Of a DNA stretch of 40,860 bases, positions 8,571 through 21,059 are shown one piece after another. Position numbers and translations under genes: made by a program. Source of the DNA: Bacillota bacterium (lineage in GTDB: Bacteria; Bacillota; Clostridia; Acetivibrionales; DUMC01); the NCBI GenBank assembly GCA_013314855.1, contig JABUEW010000028.1, forward strand, positions 1 to 40,860, in the 5' to 3' direction. Under the pieces are notes generated by a model. That model worked only from the letters and a program-made list of their open reading frames with translations. It ran no database searches and had not been told where the DNA came from. Every line of letters starts with the position of its first letter. The first letter of the stretch is position 1.

Positions 8571-9326
8571 TTAATTGTGCAAATTATGGGTTTTACTGTG
8601 GAATAACCTGGAGCGCAGAGCAAGTATCAAAAACCGTGGAATATCTAGCATTCGCCGAAAACGCCACGGTTCTTTATATAACCTGTAAAGCCATTCAAGG
8701 CCGTGCTTTTGGAAAAATGCCGGCGCGCGGGTTGCTTTTCCTGCAAAGACATCCAGAGTTCCACCTACACCAATGCATATTTTTACTTTGAGCCTGTCTT
8801 TGTTTTTATGGATCCACTTTTCCTGTTTAGGCGCTCCAAGGGCTACAAGTAATATTTGTGCTCCACTGGAATTAATTTGATTAATTATTTCATCCTCTTC
8901 ATCTTTTGAAAAATACCCATGGCGGTACCCCGAAATTTCCACGCCTTTAAACCCGTTAATCATGTTTATTGCTGCTTCTTCGGCAACGCCGGGTTTTGCA
9001 CCCAGAAGGAAAAACTTAAGTTTCATTTTAGAAGACATTTGTAAAATGTTTTTTACAAGGTCAAACCCTGCAACCCTTTCAGGCAATTTGCAACCGAGGA
9101 TTTTCGAAGCTAATACCACTCCAGCCCCATCTGCTATAAGCATGTTACCTTCTCTTAAAACTTCCCTGAGGAATTCATCCCTTTGTGCTGCCATCATTAT
9201 TTCTGAATTTGGAGTGTATATGGTATGGACCCTGTCTTGATTCAAAAACTCTTTTATCATTTCCAGGGCTTCTGCCATGTTTACATTATCAATAGGTATT
9301 CCTAAAATATCTATGGTATTTCTCAT
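8571..9326 (-). CDS. tagA: WecG/TagA/CpsF family glycosyltransferase (GlcNAc-PP-undecaprenol ManNAc transferase)
   Basis: A 251-residue GT26 enzyme, the usual size. It adds N-acetylmannosamine to GlcNAc-diphospho-undecaprenol at the inner face of the membrane, the committed step of many wall teichoic or secondary wall polymers. Visible motifs are TPN (38-40), NMLIADGAG with the putative base D66, FLLGAKPGVAEEA, ALGAPKQEKW, GVGGTLDVFAG, and RAPAFFQKHGLEWLYRL followed by EPWR near the C terminus. It lies 124 bases downstream of the GT4-CsaB fusion on the same strand and may share its transcript. The pairing suggests a ManNAc-containing polymer that CsaB pyruvylates. Confidence 0.93.
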   Translation of the reverse strand: MRNTIDILGIPIDNVNMAEALEMIKEFLNQDRVHTIYTPNSEIMMAAQRDEFLREVLREGNMLIADGAGVVLASKILGCKLPERVAGFDLVKNILQMSSKMKLKFFLLGAKPGVAEEAAINMINGFKGVEISGYRHGYFSKDEEDEIINQINSSGAQILLVALGAPKQEKWIHKNKDRLKVKICIGVGGTLDVFAGKATRAPAFFQKHGLEWLYRLYKEPWRFRRMLDIPRFLILALRSRLFHSKTHNLHN

Positions 9327-9396
9327 ACTTCTAAAGGCTGCCTCCTCTCATAATTTAGTGTTAAAGTTAATTATCTGCAATTATCTGAAATAGAAG

Positions 9397-9428
9397 TACT
9401 GCACGGTAGTATTACTGCACGATAGTAT
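9397..9428. repeat. 16-bp tandem duplication in the tagA-csaB gap
   Basis: TACTGCACGGTAGTAT (9397-9412) is followed directly by TACTGCACGATAGTAT (9413-9428), 15 of 16 bases identical. Each unit contains a short inverted element. No function recognised. Confidence 0.85.
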
Positions 9429-9450
9429 TGTTACTCTGTAATTAGTTATT

Positions 9451-11703
9451 CTACTCTATTTCTGATTTATAGCTATTCAACACTTTAACTGCTATTTTGG
9501 CATTTTTTATTGATTTTTCTTTTAGTTCAATTGTAATATTTTCCAAATATGTTTTTATTTCATTTCTATTTGTCCAGGTATAATCAACAATATTTTTTAA
9601 CTTTTCAAACTCAAGAGTTTTAACATCACCTGCCGAAGCCTGCCCTTGCCCTATGTACTCAAGAAACCATTGTACTTTCGGTTCATATACAAGTCCTACC
9701 ACGGGTATTCCCAAACTTACAGCAAAAATAAGGGCATGAAGGCGCATCCCAATTAAAATATCCATCTTTGAAGTTATTCCCATGACCTGGGATACATCAT
9801 ACTTATTTTCTATAATATATCCTTTGTGTTTCATCTTAGAAACAATAGATTTAATTATAAGAAGATCATTAGGGTGCTGCATTGGTAAAAACACGGGGTT
9901 AGTATTATATTTTTCTACCACATAGTCAGCAGTACGGGCTATGACTTCTACATAATTTTTATAGCCATGCCATTTCCTTACTGAAAAACCCATAATTGGA
10001 CCATGCAAATCTATACCTTCATCTACAAATATTTTTTCTATTTCGGTTTTGCTACATGGCTCAATGGTGAAAGCGGGGTCTGCAGTAACAATTACCTGGG
10101 GCTTACATATTCCAAGTTTTTGGAGCTCTATTTTTGAGGCTTCTTCCCTTAATGTAATCATGTCTACTTTATTAAGAATTTTTTTTGTCAATCTTTTATT
10201 AATATACTTGTTTATAGGCTCAATTCCATTTGCATAAAGCATAACTTTAAGTCCGATTTTTTTCGCTATCCATATTATTCCAAGGTAGTAAATAAGGGAA
10301 CGGGTACTTGTATTTTCTTGAATAAGTGTTCCTCCACCATACATAAACATCCTGGAATTTTTCATGGCTTTAACAATCTTGATTAAATTCAGCCGGTTTA
10401 TAGAGTATGTACTGTAAAGGAGCCTTGTTTCCATGGGGTTATTGGAAAGAACAACCATTTTTATATCTTCTATATATGTTTGGAGATCCTGGATAATAGC
10501 CATAAGCAGTGCTTCATCACCAATGTTATTAAAACCGTAATATCCTGCAATTACCATATCATACTTATGGTTTGTTTTCTTATAGAAGGCATACCTTTTT
10601 AATATAATTTTGTAGATATTTAGCTGGGTTTCACACATTTTTTCAAGAGAAAACATTGCCCTGGCTTTTTGATAAATCTTTTCCCCCATTATTTCGCGTT
10701 TTTCCGGATTACCTGCCAGCTCAAGAATATATTCAGCTAATTTTCCGTAGTCTCCCGGGTTAAAAAGATACCCGTTTTCTCGATTTTCTATAAGGTCTGG
10801 AATTCCTCCTACACAAGTACTTATGGTGGCTTTCTTAAATCTGGCCCCTTCTAGAATTGAATATGCGAAACTTTCGCTAATTGAAGTTAAGACACTAATA
10901 TCTACAATACCCATGAGTTCATATGGGTCATTAAGCCATCCGGTGAAAAATACATTGTTATTTAGTCCCAAAGATTCAGCTTTCTGTTCAAGCATTTTCC
11001 TCTCTTCACCGTCGCCGCCTATAATAAACTTTACATTAGGGTTTTCCTTTACAACCAGGTTAGCTGCATCCAGAAGGGTGGATATGCTTTTTACAGGATA
11101 AAGCCGTGCTGCAATGCCAACGATTATATCGCTATCAACCAAGTTTATGTTATATTTTCCGGCAAATTCTTTCCTTGAATAATCTTTTATCGGGTTTTTG
11201 AAATCAACGCCGTTATAAACAGTGAAAATGTTTACTGGATTAAACTTTCTTTTTATCAACATTTTCTTAAAGTTATTAGACACGCCTATATGAAAATCAA
11301 TAAGCCTTAAGGCTATAGTATTTATCAAGCCGAAAGTCAGGCTTTTAACCAGGCTGTGCATATAGTCGAGACGGTAGTCGCTGTGCACTGTTGTAACAGT
11401 GGGCAGCTTAGTAAAATATTTTACGGCAATTGCTATCATATTTGCCTTTGCACCATGAGAGTGGATTATCTCGTAACCCTCTTTTTTTACTATTTTAATA
11501 ACTCTTTTAATGTCTTTAAAAATATTTCCCGTCTTTACCACTTCTACATCAATACCCATGGCTTTAGCATCATCTGCGAAAATACCCGGCCGAAAGCTCA
11601 CTATTTTCACATCTATATATTTGCCTAATTCTTTAACCAGGTGCAAGACGTGGGTTTTGGCACCTCCAACATCCCCTCCACCTATTAAATGCAGTACTTT
11701 CAT
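9451..11703 (-). CDS. csaB: fusion of GT4 glycosyltransferase and CsaB-type polysaccharide pyruvyl transferase
   Basis: A 750-residue two-domain protein. Residues 1-380 are a GT-B fold glycosyltransferase of family 4: LHLIGGGDVGGAKTHVLHL at the N terminus, IIHSHGAKANMIA, VYNGVDF, GIAARLYPVKSI, and an E-x7-E pair in ESFAYSILE (about 275-283). Residues of about 383-750 are a CsaB-type pyruvyl transferase: VIAGYYGFNNIGDEALLMAI, MYGGGTLIQ, the Arg-Lys region FSVRKWHGY, and GMRLHALIFAVSLGIP. CsaB transfers pyruvate from phosphoenolpyruvate to a ManNAc residue of the wall polymer, and SLH domains bind that ketal. GGAG lies 6 bases before the ATG. The reading frame is continuous through the joint. 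The GT4 acceptor is unknown; a role in the same polymer is likely. Confidence 0.92.
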   Translation of the reverse strand: MKVLHLIGGGDVGGAKTHVLHLVKELGKYIDVKIVSFRPGIFADDAKAMGIDVEVVKTGNIFKDIKRVIKIVKKEGYEIIHSHGAKANMIAIAVKYFTKLPTVTTVHSDYRLDYMHSLVKSLTFGLINTIALRLIDFHIGVSNNFKKMLIKRKFNPVNIFTVYNGVDFKNPIKDYSRKEFAGKYNINLVDSDIIVGIAARLYPVKSISTLLDAANLVVKENPNVKFIIGGDGEERKMLEQKAESLGLNNNVFFTGWLNDPYELMGIVDISVLTSISESFAYSILEGARFKKATISTCVGGIPDLIENRENGYLFNPGDYGKLAEYILELAGNPEKREIMGEKIYQKARAMFSLEKMCETQLNIYKIILKRYAFYKKTNHKYDMVIAGYYGFNNIGDEALLMAIIQDLQTYIEDIKMVVLSNNPMETRLLYSTYSINRLNLIKIVKAMKNSRMFMYGGGTLIQENTSTRSLIYYLGIIWIAKKIGLKVMLYANGIEPINKYINKRLTKKILNKVDMITLREEASKIELQKLGICKPQVIVTADPAFTIEPCSKTEIEKIFVDEGIDLHGPIMGFSVRKWHGYKNYVEVIARTADYVVEKYNTNPVFLPMQHPNDLLIIKSIVSKMKHKGYIIENKYDVSQVMGITSKMDILIGMRLHALIFAVSLGIPVVGLVYEPKVQWFLEYIGQGQASAGDVKTLEFEKLKNIVDYTWTNRNEIKTYLENITIELKEKSIKNAKIAVKVLNSYKSEIE

Positions 11704-11736
11704 AGTATCTCCTTTTTAGTTCAATAGGTTAATTTA

Positions 11737-11765
11737 AGTTTATTTTATAGCGTTTTATTTGTCAA
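11737..11765 (-). promoter_or_regulatory. candidate promoter for the GT4-csaB gene
   Basis: On the minus strand TTGACA (11760-11765) and TAAACT (11737-11742) are spaced by 17 bases, about 35 bases upstream of the start codon. The rest of the 176-base divergent gap to yitT is very AT rich with no clear element. Confidence 0.5.
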
Positions 11766-11879
11766 CAAGGGGATAAGTTAAAAACATATTGCAAAATCTT
11801 TGTAAAAGTTTAAAATATAAATATAAATATTTTAATATTTAATGATAAGTTAAATTCTGATAATTTGGAGATACTAACC

Positions 11880-12827
11880 ATGAATCCTAATAATCCTAAT
11901 AATCTGAATAAAAAAAGAAATAAAATGAATAAAAATTATAAAGCTAAATTATGGATAAATTACTTAATGATTGTTGTAGGTTCGATTATTACTGCCGCTG
12001 GCATTAATATTTTCCTGGTACCAAATAAGATTGCTCCCGGCGGTGTAACCGGTATAGCCACGGTAATTTACCACCTGAGTAATGGCAAGTTGCCGGTAGG
12101 AATAGTAATGCTTGCTCTTAACATTCCGCTCTTTATTATAGGCATGAAATATATCGGAAAAAGGTTTATTATACGTACGTTATTCGGCACAATACTTCTT
12201 TCTGTAATTGTGGACTCTACCCAGCCTCTAACAAATCATTTTATTGAATTGTTCCTTACAAGACCTGAATATCCCTACTATACCCCGGATATTTTACTTT
12301 ATTCGCTATTTGGAGGCCTTTTTATGGGAATGGGCCTTGGACTGATTTTCAGGTCTGGCGCTACAACAGGTGGAAGTGACCTGGCTGCAAAGATCATAAA
12401 TCATTTTATACCCAATTTTACTGTGGGCCAAATTTTATTATTTATTGATATATTTATTATTATTTTCGCTACTATTGTTTTTAAAAGCTTTATTATAGGA
12501 TTGTATGCGATAGTAACCTTATTTATCATGTCTAAAGTTATCGATGCAGTTCTGGAAGGTGTTAATTTTGCAAAAGCTGTATATATTATTTCCGACAAGT
12601 CTGGTGAAATTTCCAAAAGAATCCTGTATGAGATGGACAGGGGTGTGACAGCACTTAAAGGGACAGGTATGTATACAGGTAAGGAGAGAGACGTCCTTCT
12701 GTGCATCTTATACAGGGCTCAAATCTCCCAATTAAAGCAAATTGTTAAGGTTATTGACCCGAATGCTTTTGTTATCCTTGCTGATGTCAGGGAAGTATTA
12801 GGTGAAGGTTTTAAGGCCCATGATTGA
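11880..12827 (+). CDS. YitT family membrane protein
   Basis: A 315-residue member of the YitT family (DUF161 plus C-terminal DUF2179). The N terminus is hydrophilic, with an Asn-Pro-Asn repeat followed by a lysine-rich stretch. Five or so hydrophobic helices follow from about residue 25 to 225, with the family motifs ITAAGINIFLVPNKIAPGGV, FGGLFMGMGLGLIFRSGATT and GGSDLAAKII. The last 80 residues are the soluble DUF2179 domain (DRGVTALKGTGMYTG). Transport substrate is unknown for the family. A TTG at 11865 is in frame, but GGAG at 11867-11870 lies inside that extension and 9 bases before the ATG at 11880, which is therefore the better start. Confidence 0.9.
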   Translation: MNPNNPNNLNKKRNKMNKNYKAKLWINYLMIVVGSIITAAGINIFLVPNKIAPGGVTGIATVIYHLSNGKLPVGIVMLALNIPLFIIGMKYIGKRFIIRTLFGTILLSVIVDSTQPLTNHFIELFLTRPEYPYYTPDILLYSLFGGLFMGMGLGLIFRSGATTGGSDLAAKIINHFIPNFTVGQILLFIDIFIIIFATIVFKSFIIGLYAIVTLFIMSKVIDAVLEGVNFAKAVYIISDKSGEISKRILYEMDRGVTALKGTGMYTGKERDVLLCILYRAQISQLKQIVKVIDPNAFVILADVREVLGEGFKAHD

Positions 12828-12904
12828 GTGGGTTATATAAATATATTTTTAATAAAATTTTGTTTGCCGTGTGAAAATGTTTAGGAAATTTGGGAGGATA
12901 ATAA

Positions 12905-13858
12905 ATGACTGAAAAAGAAAGAGTAAAACGGGCTATACTTATGGATGGTCCCGACTGTGTACCTTTATTCCTATTTAATAAGGATATTGAGCAATCAGAT
13001 ATTGTTATATTGGAAGTAGTTAAGCATTTTATGGGCGAAAAACGTGACTACTCTGAATGGGGATTCCAATGGGAGAGATATGATGATACTATGGGCCAGC
13101 CAAAAGGTAGCATTATAAAGACCTGGGACGACCTTGAAAAATTAAAAATACCCGACCCCTTTGATACAAGGAGGTTTGCCGGTGTTAAGGATGCAATGCT
13201 CAAGTATGGCGAAAAGTACTACTTGGCAAGTCTTGCTTTGACTGGGTTTACTGTAATGACATTTTTACGGGGATTTTCAGACATACTGGTAGATATTTAC
13301 ATAGACAGAGAGAAGGTTGATAAGCTGGCTGATATAGTATTCGGGTTTGAAGAGAAGATTATAGGCCAACTAAGAGAATACGGATTTGATGGAGTTGCCT
13401 TCTTTGACGATTGGGGCACCCAGGGCAATCTTATCATATCTCCCCAATTATGGAGGGAATTCTTCAAACCAAGGTATAAAAAGCAATTTGACCTGACCCA
13501 TAGTTGTGGCCTTGACGTATATTTTCACAGCTGCGGGTATATAAAAGAAATTATACCGGATCTAATTGAGGTTGGGGTCGACATCCTAAATATAAGCCAG
13601 CCGAATTTATATGATATAAAAGAACTGGGAAAAGAATTCGGCGGGAAGGTTTGCTTCTGTTGTCCCGTGAGCTACCAGACAACATCCATAACCGGGACCA
13701 GGGAGGATATCTACAGTGATATTGCTTTACTTTTCGAAAACCTTGGATGTTATAACGGGGGGCTTATAGGCTATGTTGAAGAATATAAATCAATCGGATT
13801 GAGTGATGAAAACTACCGTCACTGTGTAGAGGGTTTTAGAAGCTTGAAATATAAGTAA
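12905..13858 (+). CDS. uroporphyrinogen decarboxylase-fold protein, MtaA-like (paralog 1)
   Basis: A 317-residue TIM-barrel protein of the URO-D superfamily. It lacks the N-terminal RQAGR signature of true HemE and so is not expected to make heme. It has the MtaA/CmuA-like metal-ligand motif in YFHSCGYIKE (His and Cys near 206-208), and later a cysteine cluster VCFCCP near residue 250 that could supply the third ligand. These residues bind zinc in methylcobalamin:thiol methyltransferases. GGGAGG precedes the ATG. It sits just upstream of the transketolase-lacZ operon with a 95-base gap containing a promoter. No corrinoid protein or methyltransferase partner is adjacent. A role in sugar metabolism is suggested only by context. 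Confidence 0.8.
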   Translation: MTEKERVKRAILMDGPDCVPLFLFNKDIEQSDIVILEVVKHFMGEKRDYSEWGFQWERYDDTMGQPKGSIIKTWDDLEKLKIPDPFDTRRFAGVKDAMLKYGEKYYLASLALTGFTVMTFLRGFSDILVDIYIDREKVDKLADIVFGFEEKIIGQLREYGFDGVAFFDDWGTQGNLIISPQLWREFFKPRYKKQFDLTHSCGLDVYFHSCGYIKEIIPDLIEVGVDILNISQPNLYDIKELGKEFGGKVCFCCPVSYQTTSITGTREDIYSDIALLFENLGCYNGGLIGYVEEYKSIGLSDENYRHCVEGFRSLKYK

Positions 13859-13888
13859 CATTGCACAGGGTTCGAACAAAACGTCCCC

Positions 13889-13917
13889 TTGTCACATTAT
13901 TTTTGATATAGTATACT
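13889..13917 (+). promoter_or_regulatory. candidate promoter of the transketolase-lacZ operon
   Basis: TTGTCA (13889-13894) and TATACT (13912-13917) have a 17-base spacer and lie 37 bases before the transketolase N-subunit start. Confidence 0.6.
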
Positions 13918-13953
13918 GAATTGTGAGAAATTAATAACGAAGGCGGTGTTGTA

Positions 13954-14799
13954 ATGGACAAACAAAAGTTAAAACAACTTAAGAAGTATGCCACGTTGAT
14001 AAGAAGGCATATAATAGAAGAAGTATACCACGCAGCATCGGGACACCCTGGCGGTTCCTTATCCTGTACCGATATTCTTACGGTATTATATTTCCATGAA
14101 ATGAGGGTAGATATACATAATCCGCAATGGCCTGACAGGGATAGGTTCGTTTTATCTAAAGGCCACTGTGCGCCTGCTTTATATGCTGCTTTGGCTGAAA
14201 GAGGGTTTTTCCCGGTAGAAGAGCTTCCAAAATTCAGAAGCATAGATAGCTATCTGCAAGGTCACCCAAGCATGAAGGATGTACCGGGGGTAGATATGTC
14301 TACGGGTTCTCTTGGACAGGGTTTTTCTGCTTCAGTCGGTATGGCACTTGCGGGAAAACTGGATAATAAGGATTACAGGGTCTATGTATTGCTCGGTGAT
14401 GGAGAATTACAGGAAGGGCAGGTATGGGAGGCTTCAATGGCGGCTGCCCATTATAAACTTGATAACCTTACAGCTTTTCTTGACCATAACGGTTTGCAGA
14501 TTGACGGTAAGATAACGGAAGTTATGTCTCCCGAACCGGTAGAGGAAAAGTTTAAGGCTTTCGGATGGAATGTTATCGTGATAGATGGCCACAACTACGG
14601 GCAAATTATGGGTGCTATAGAAGAAGCCAAGAAAACGAAAGGCAAGCCTACAATGGTGGTTGCAAAAACAACAAAAGGCAAGGGAGTATCTTTTATGGAA
14701 AATGAAGCAGGTTGGCATGGTTCAGCTCCCAATAAGGAACAACGGGACCAGGCTGTAGCTGAATTGGATGCTGCCTTAGCCGAATTGGAGGTGGAGTAG
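13954..14799 (+). CDS. transketolase, N-terminal (TPP-binding) subunit
   Basis: A 281-residue protein covering only the N-terminal third of a full transketolase, as in split enzymes of Clostridia and archaea. [31 protein letters not shown], and [17 protein letters not shown] are typical. The TPP/Mg motif is GDGELQEGQ followed about 30 residues later by DHNGLQIDG. With the next gene it forms the complete enzyme, which moves two-carbon units between ketose and aldose phosphates in the non-oxidative pentose phosphate pathway. AAGGCGGTG precedes the ATG. The C-terminal subunit begins 2 bases after its stop, giving translational coupling. Confidence 0.95.
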   Translation: MDKQKLKQLKKYATLIRRHIIEEVYHAASGHPGGSLSCTDILTVLYFHEMRVDIHNPQWPDRDRFVLSKGHCAPALYAALAERGFFPVEELPKFRSIDSYLQGHPSMKDVPGVDMSTGSLGQGFSASVGMALAGKLDNKDYRVYVLLGDGELQEGQVWEASMAAAHYKLDNLTAFLDHNGLQIDGKITEVMSPEPVEEKFKAFGWNVIVIDGHNYGQIMGAIEEAKKTKGKPTMVVAKTTKGKGVSFMENEAGWHGSAPNKEQRDQAVAELDAALAELEVE

Positions 14800-14800
14800 T

Positions 14801-19140
<4,340 letters not shown>

Positions 19141-19210
19141 TTAATTATTATTAAATAGTAATGAAGGGTTATAGTTGAAATGATGTGAAATAACCGGATG
19201 GGGGTAAGTT

Positions 19211-19660
19211 ATGATAATTGACAATATAAAAAATGCTTTCCTATATTATGGAATTAGTAAAAAAATTGAAACTGCTTTAAAATTCTTACTGAATAATGAC
19301 TTTTCAAAAATGGAGCCTGGGAAACATGAAATAAATGGCGAAGAAATATACATGATGGTTTCAAATTATGATACAAAGACTATTGATCAAGGGATCTGGG
19401 AAGCACACAGAAAGTATATAGATATACAATATGTTTTTGAAGGCAGTGAGTATATTGGATATGCAAATATAAATAGTTTGAAGGTAACCCGGGAATATGA
19501 TGAAAAAGGAGATTATTTGTTACTGGAAGGCAAAGGTGATTTATTGAAGGTAGAAAAAGGTACTTTCATGGTGCTTTTCCCGGAAGATGCACATATGCCG
19601 TGTATTGCTGTTGACAGACCAGGAAAAGTAAAAAAAATTGTTATTAAGGTAAAGGTGTAA
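19211..19660 (+). CDS. YhcH/YjgK/YiaL family protein (EbgC-like)
   Basis: A 149-residue cupin-like protein of the DUF386 family. WEAHRKYIDIQYVFEGSEYI and MVLFPEDAHMPCIA carry the conserved His and Glu residues of the family metal-binding pocket. In E. coli EbgC is the small subunit of the evolved beta-galactosidase, and other members (NanQ/YhcH) act as sugar anomerases. Position directly after the GH2 gene, with a 70-base gap and GGGGG-type ribosome site, supports a partner or helper role in beta-galactoside use. A perfect hairpin follows and ends the operon. Whether it binds the GH2 protein or acts on a free sugar is open. Confidence 0.88.
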   Translation: MIIDNIKNAFLYYGISKKIETALKFLLNNDFSKMEPGKHEINGEEIYMMVSNYDTKTIDQGIWEAHRKYIDIQYVFEGSEYIGYANINSLKVTREYDEKGDYLLLEGKGDLLKVEKGTFMVLFPEDAHMPCIAVDRPGKVKKIVIKVKV

Positions 19661-19673
19661 TTACAATATACAT

Positions 19674-19712
19674 AATATATACTCATGAGTTAGTAGCTCA
19701 TGAGTATATATT
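19674..19712. terminator. bidirectional terminator hairpin
   Basis: AATATATACTCATGAG (19674-19689) pairs perfectly with CTCATGAGTATATATT (19697-19712) around a 7-base loop, a 16-bp stem. It lies between the convergent YhcH-like and URO-D paralog 2 genes and can serve both strands. AT-rich ends give weak T tracts. Confidence 0.8.
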
Positions 19713-19733
19713 GGTTGCCTTTCATTTCGTCTT

Positions 19734-20825
19734 TTATGCATCTTTATATGTCCCTAACTCCAATCCCTTTTCAATAAAATACCTATACGTTTCATAATGT
19801 ACAGTATTGGGAATTGAGTGGTCGCTGTGGAGAGAATAACCGTATTTTTCCATAACTACCGGTATTTTAGATTCCAATTCCTGTTTAATAAGTTCTTTAT
19901 CATTTGTATACAATACCCTCACATCAATACCCCCCATAAAGGAAAGTATATCGCCGTACTCTTTATACAATTTCAGGAGGTCCATTCCCGACTTTATTTC
20001 AATTACCTGTAAGCAATCCATACCGGCTTCAATCAAGCCGGGCACAAGAGATTCAACCATACCGCATGAGTGGACTATTACAGGCAGGTTATGGGCATGG
20101 GCAAAGTCGAAAGTCCTCTTATGTCCCGGTTGTATTATTTCTTTGTACATGGCAGGAGAAAAAAAGGGTTTACCTTTAAAACCCATATCTTCATAATACC
20201 AAATACCATCAGGATAACCTTCTTCAGCAAATAATATTTCCTGAAGCTCGATAATCAGGCGGCTATATGTATCTACCATATCTATAACCCAATCCGGGTC
20301 GAGTGCCATTCCCATAAGCATATACTCGTGACCGCAAACGGGGTGCATCAACTCAAATACATTTGTCCCAGACCATACAAAAAAACGGTTTTTTTCTGCA
20401 GCATACTTCTTTGCTTTTCTGTATGCTTCAAAATTAATACGCCTTCGGTCTGGTTTTAATAACGGTTTTACATATTCTTCCCAGTCTTTTCTTTCTTTTA
20501 CAAGAAAATCTACATGTTCAGGTGTGGAATCATGGAGTTTATGCCTGCGGAGGAGGGCACCGTTGCCATCCCGGACAAGAATGGTTTCTTCTGTTTCTTC
20601 TACAACTTCAGGCACAAAGTCCGGATTGGCCACCATGTTAAATGCCCAGCATTCATCCATATCAAACCCGAAATGGTCGGCAAAGCTTTCATTTTCCTTA
20701 AGAAACCCATCTGCAACCCATTTTTTGTGAGTATCACCCCAGAAATGCTCATAAAGACCAATACGGTCCACAGGTTTACGTTCCAATATATTGCGCATAC
20801 GTTCAATACCTGTCATATTTTGCAT
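19734..20825 (-). CDS. uroporphyrinogen decarboxylase-fold protein, MtaA-like (paralog 2)
   Basis: A 363-residue URO-D superfamily protein. The N terminus (MTGIERMRNILERKPVDRIG) is the usual start of the methyltransferase-like branch, not the HemE one. The motif VIVHSCGMVESLVPGLIEAG near residue 250 provides His and Cys metal ligands, and SFMGGIDVRVL follows on the next strand. No clear third cysteine ligand is placed as in paralog 1. A GTG at 20834 is in frame, but GGGGGTG overlaps it and sits 6 bases before the ATG at 20825. It is transcribed divergently from the GH116/LacI operon and convergently to the lacZ operon, so it is embedded in the sugar island. Substrate unknown. Confidence 0.8.
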   Translation of the reverse strand: MQNMTGIERMRNILERKPVDRIGLYEHFWGDTHKKWVADGFLKENESFADHFGFDMDECWAFNMVANPDFVPEVVEETEETILVRDGNGALLRRHKLHDSTPEHVDFLVKERKDWEEYVKPLLKPDRRRINFEAYRKAKKYAAEKNRFFVWSGTNVFELMHPVCGHEYMLMGMALDPDWVIDMVDTYSRLIIELQEILFAEEGYPDGIWYYEDMGFKGKPFFSPAMYKEIIQPGHKRTFDFAHAHNLPVIVHSCGMVESLVPGLIEAGMDCLQVIEIKSGMDLLKLYKEYGDILSFMGGIDVRVLYTNDKELIKQELESKIPVVMEKYGYSLHSDHSIPNTVHYETYRYFIEKGLELGTYKDA

Positions 20826-20961
20826 AAGGTACACCCCCTAGAGTGTTAAACTTAAAATAAGTTTTCCTAATTTATTGCCATGCTTTATGTACTACCTTTA
20901 AATAAATATACATTTATATTATATGAAAAAAAGGAAACATTCAAGAAGAGATAGAAAAATA

Positions 20962-20990
20962 TTGTATTCACTCCCCGCACATGCTATAAT
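20962..20990 (+). promoter_or_regulatory. promoter of the GH116-lacI operon
   Basis: TTGTAT (20962-20967) and TATAAT (20985-20990) have a 17-base spacer. Expected transcription start is near 20997, directly at a 14-bp palindrome. Confidence 0.75.
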
Positions 20991-20999
20991 TATTGCAGA

Positions 21000-21013
21000 C
21001 GTGCACGTGCACG
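21000..21013. promoter_or_regulatory. LacI-type palindromic operator at the GH116 promoter
   Basis: CGTGCACGTGCACG is a perfect 14-bp palindrome with a central CG step, the hallmark of LacI/GalR operators. It begins 10 bases after the -10 box and would cover the start of transcription. The LacI-family gene that ends this operon is the natural candidate regulator, giving autoregulated substrate induction. Confidence 0.7.
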
Positions 21014-21059
21014 GTACGTAAACCAAAAACACAAAATTATAAAAGTGAGGTGGAGTTAC

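Noticed and set aside
9397-9428. Tandem repeats as a CRISPR array
   Set aside because: Two adjacent copies without spacers, and no cas genes in the window.
13869-13877. GGTTCGAAC, similar to a tRNA T-loop
   Set aside because: No matching T-stem, acceptor stem or anticodon arm around it; taken as chance.
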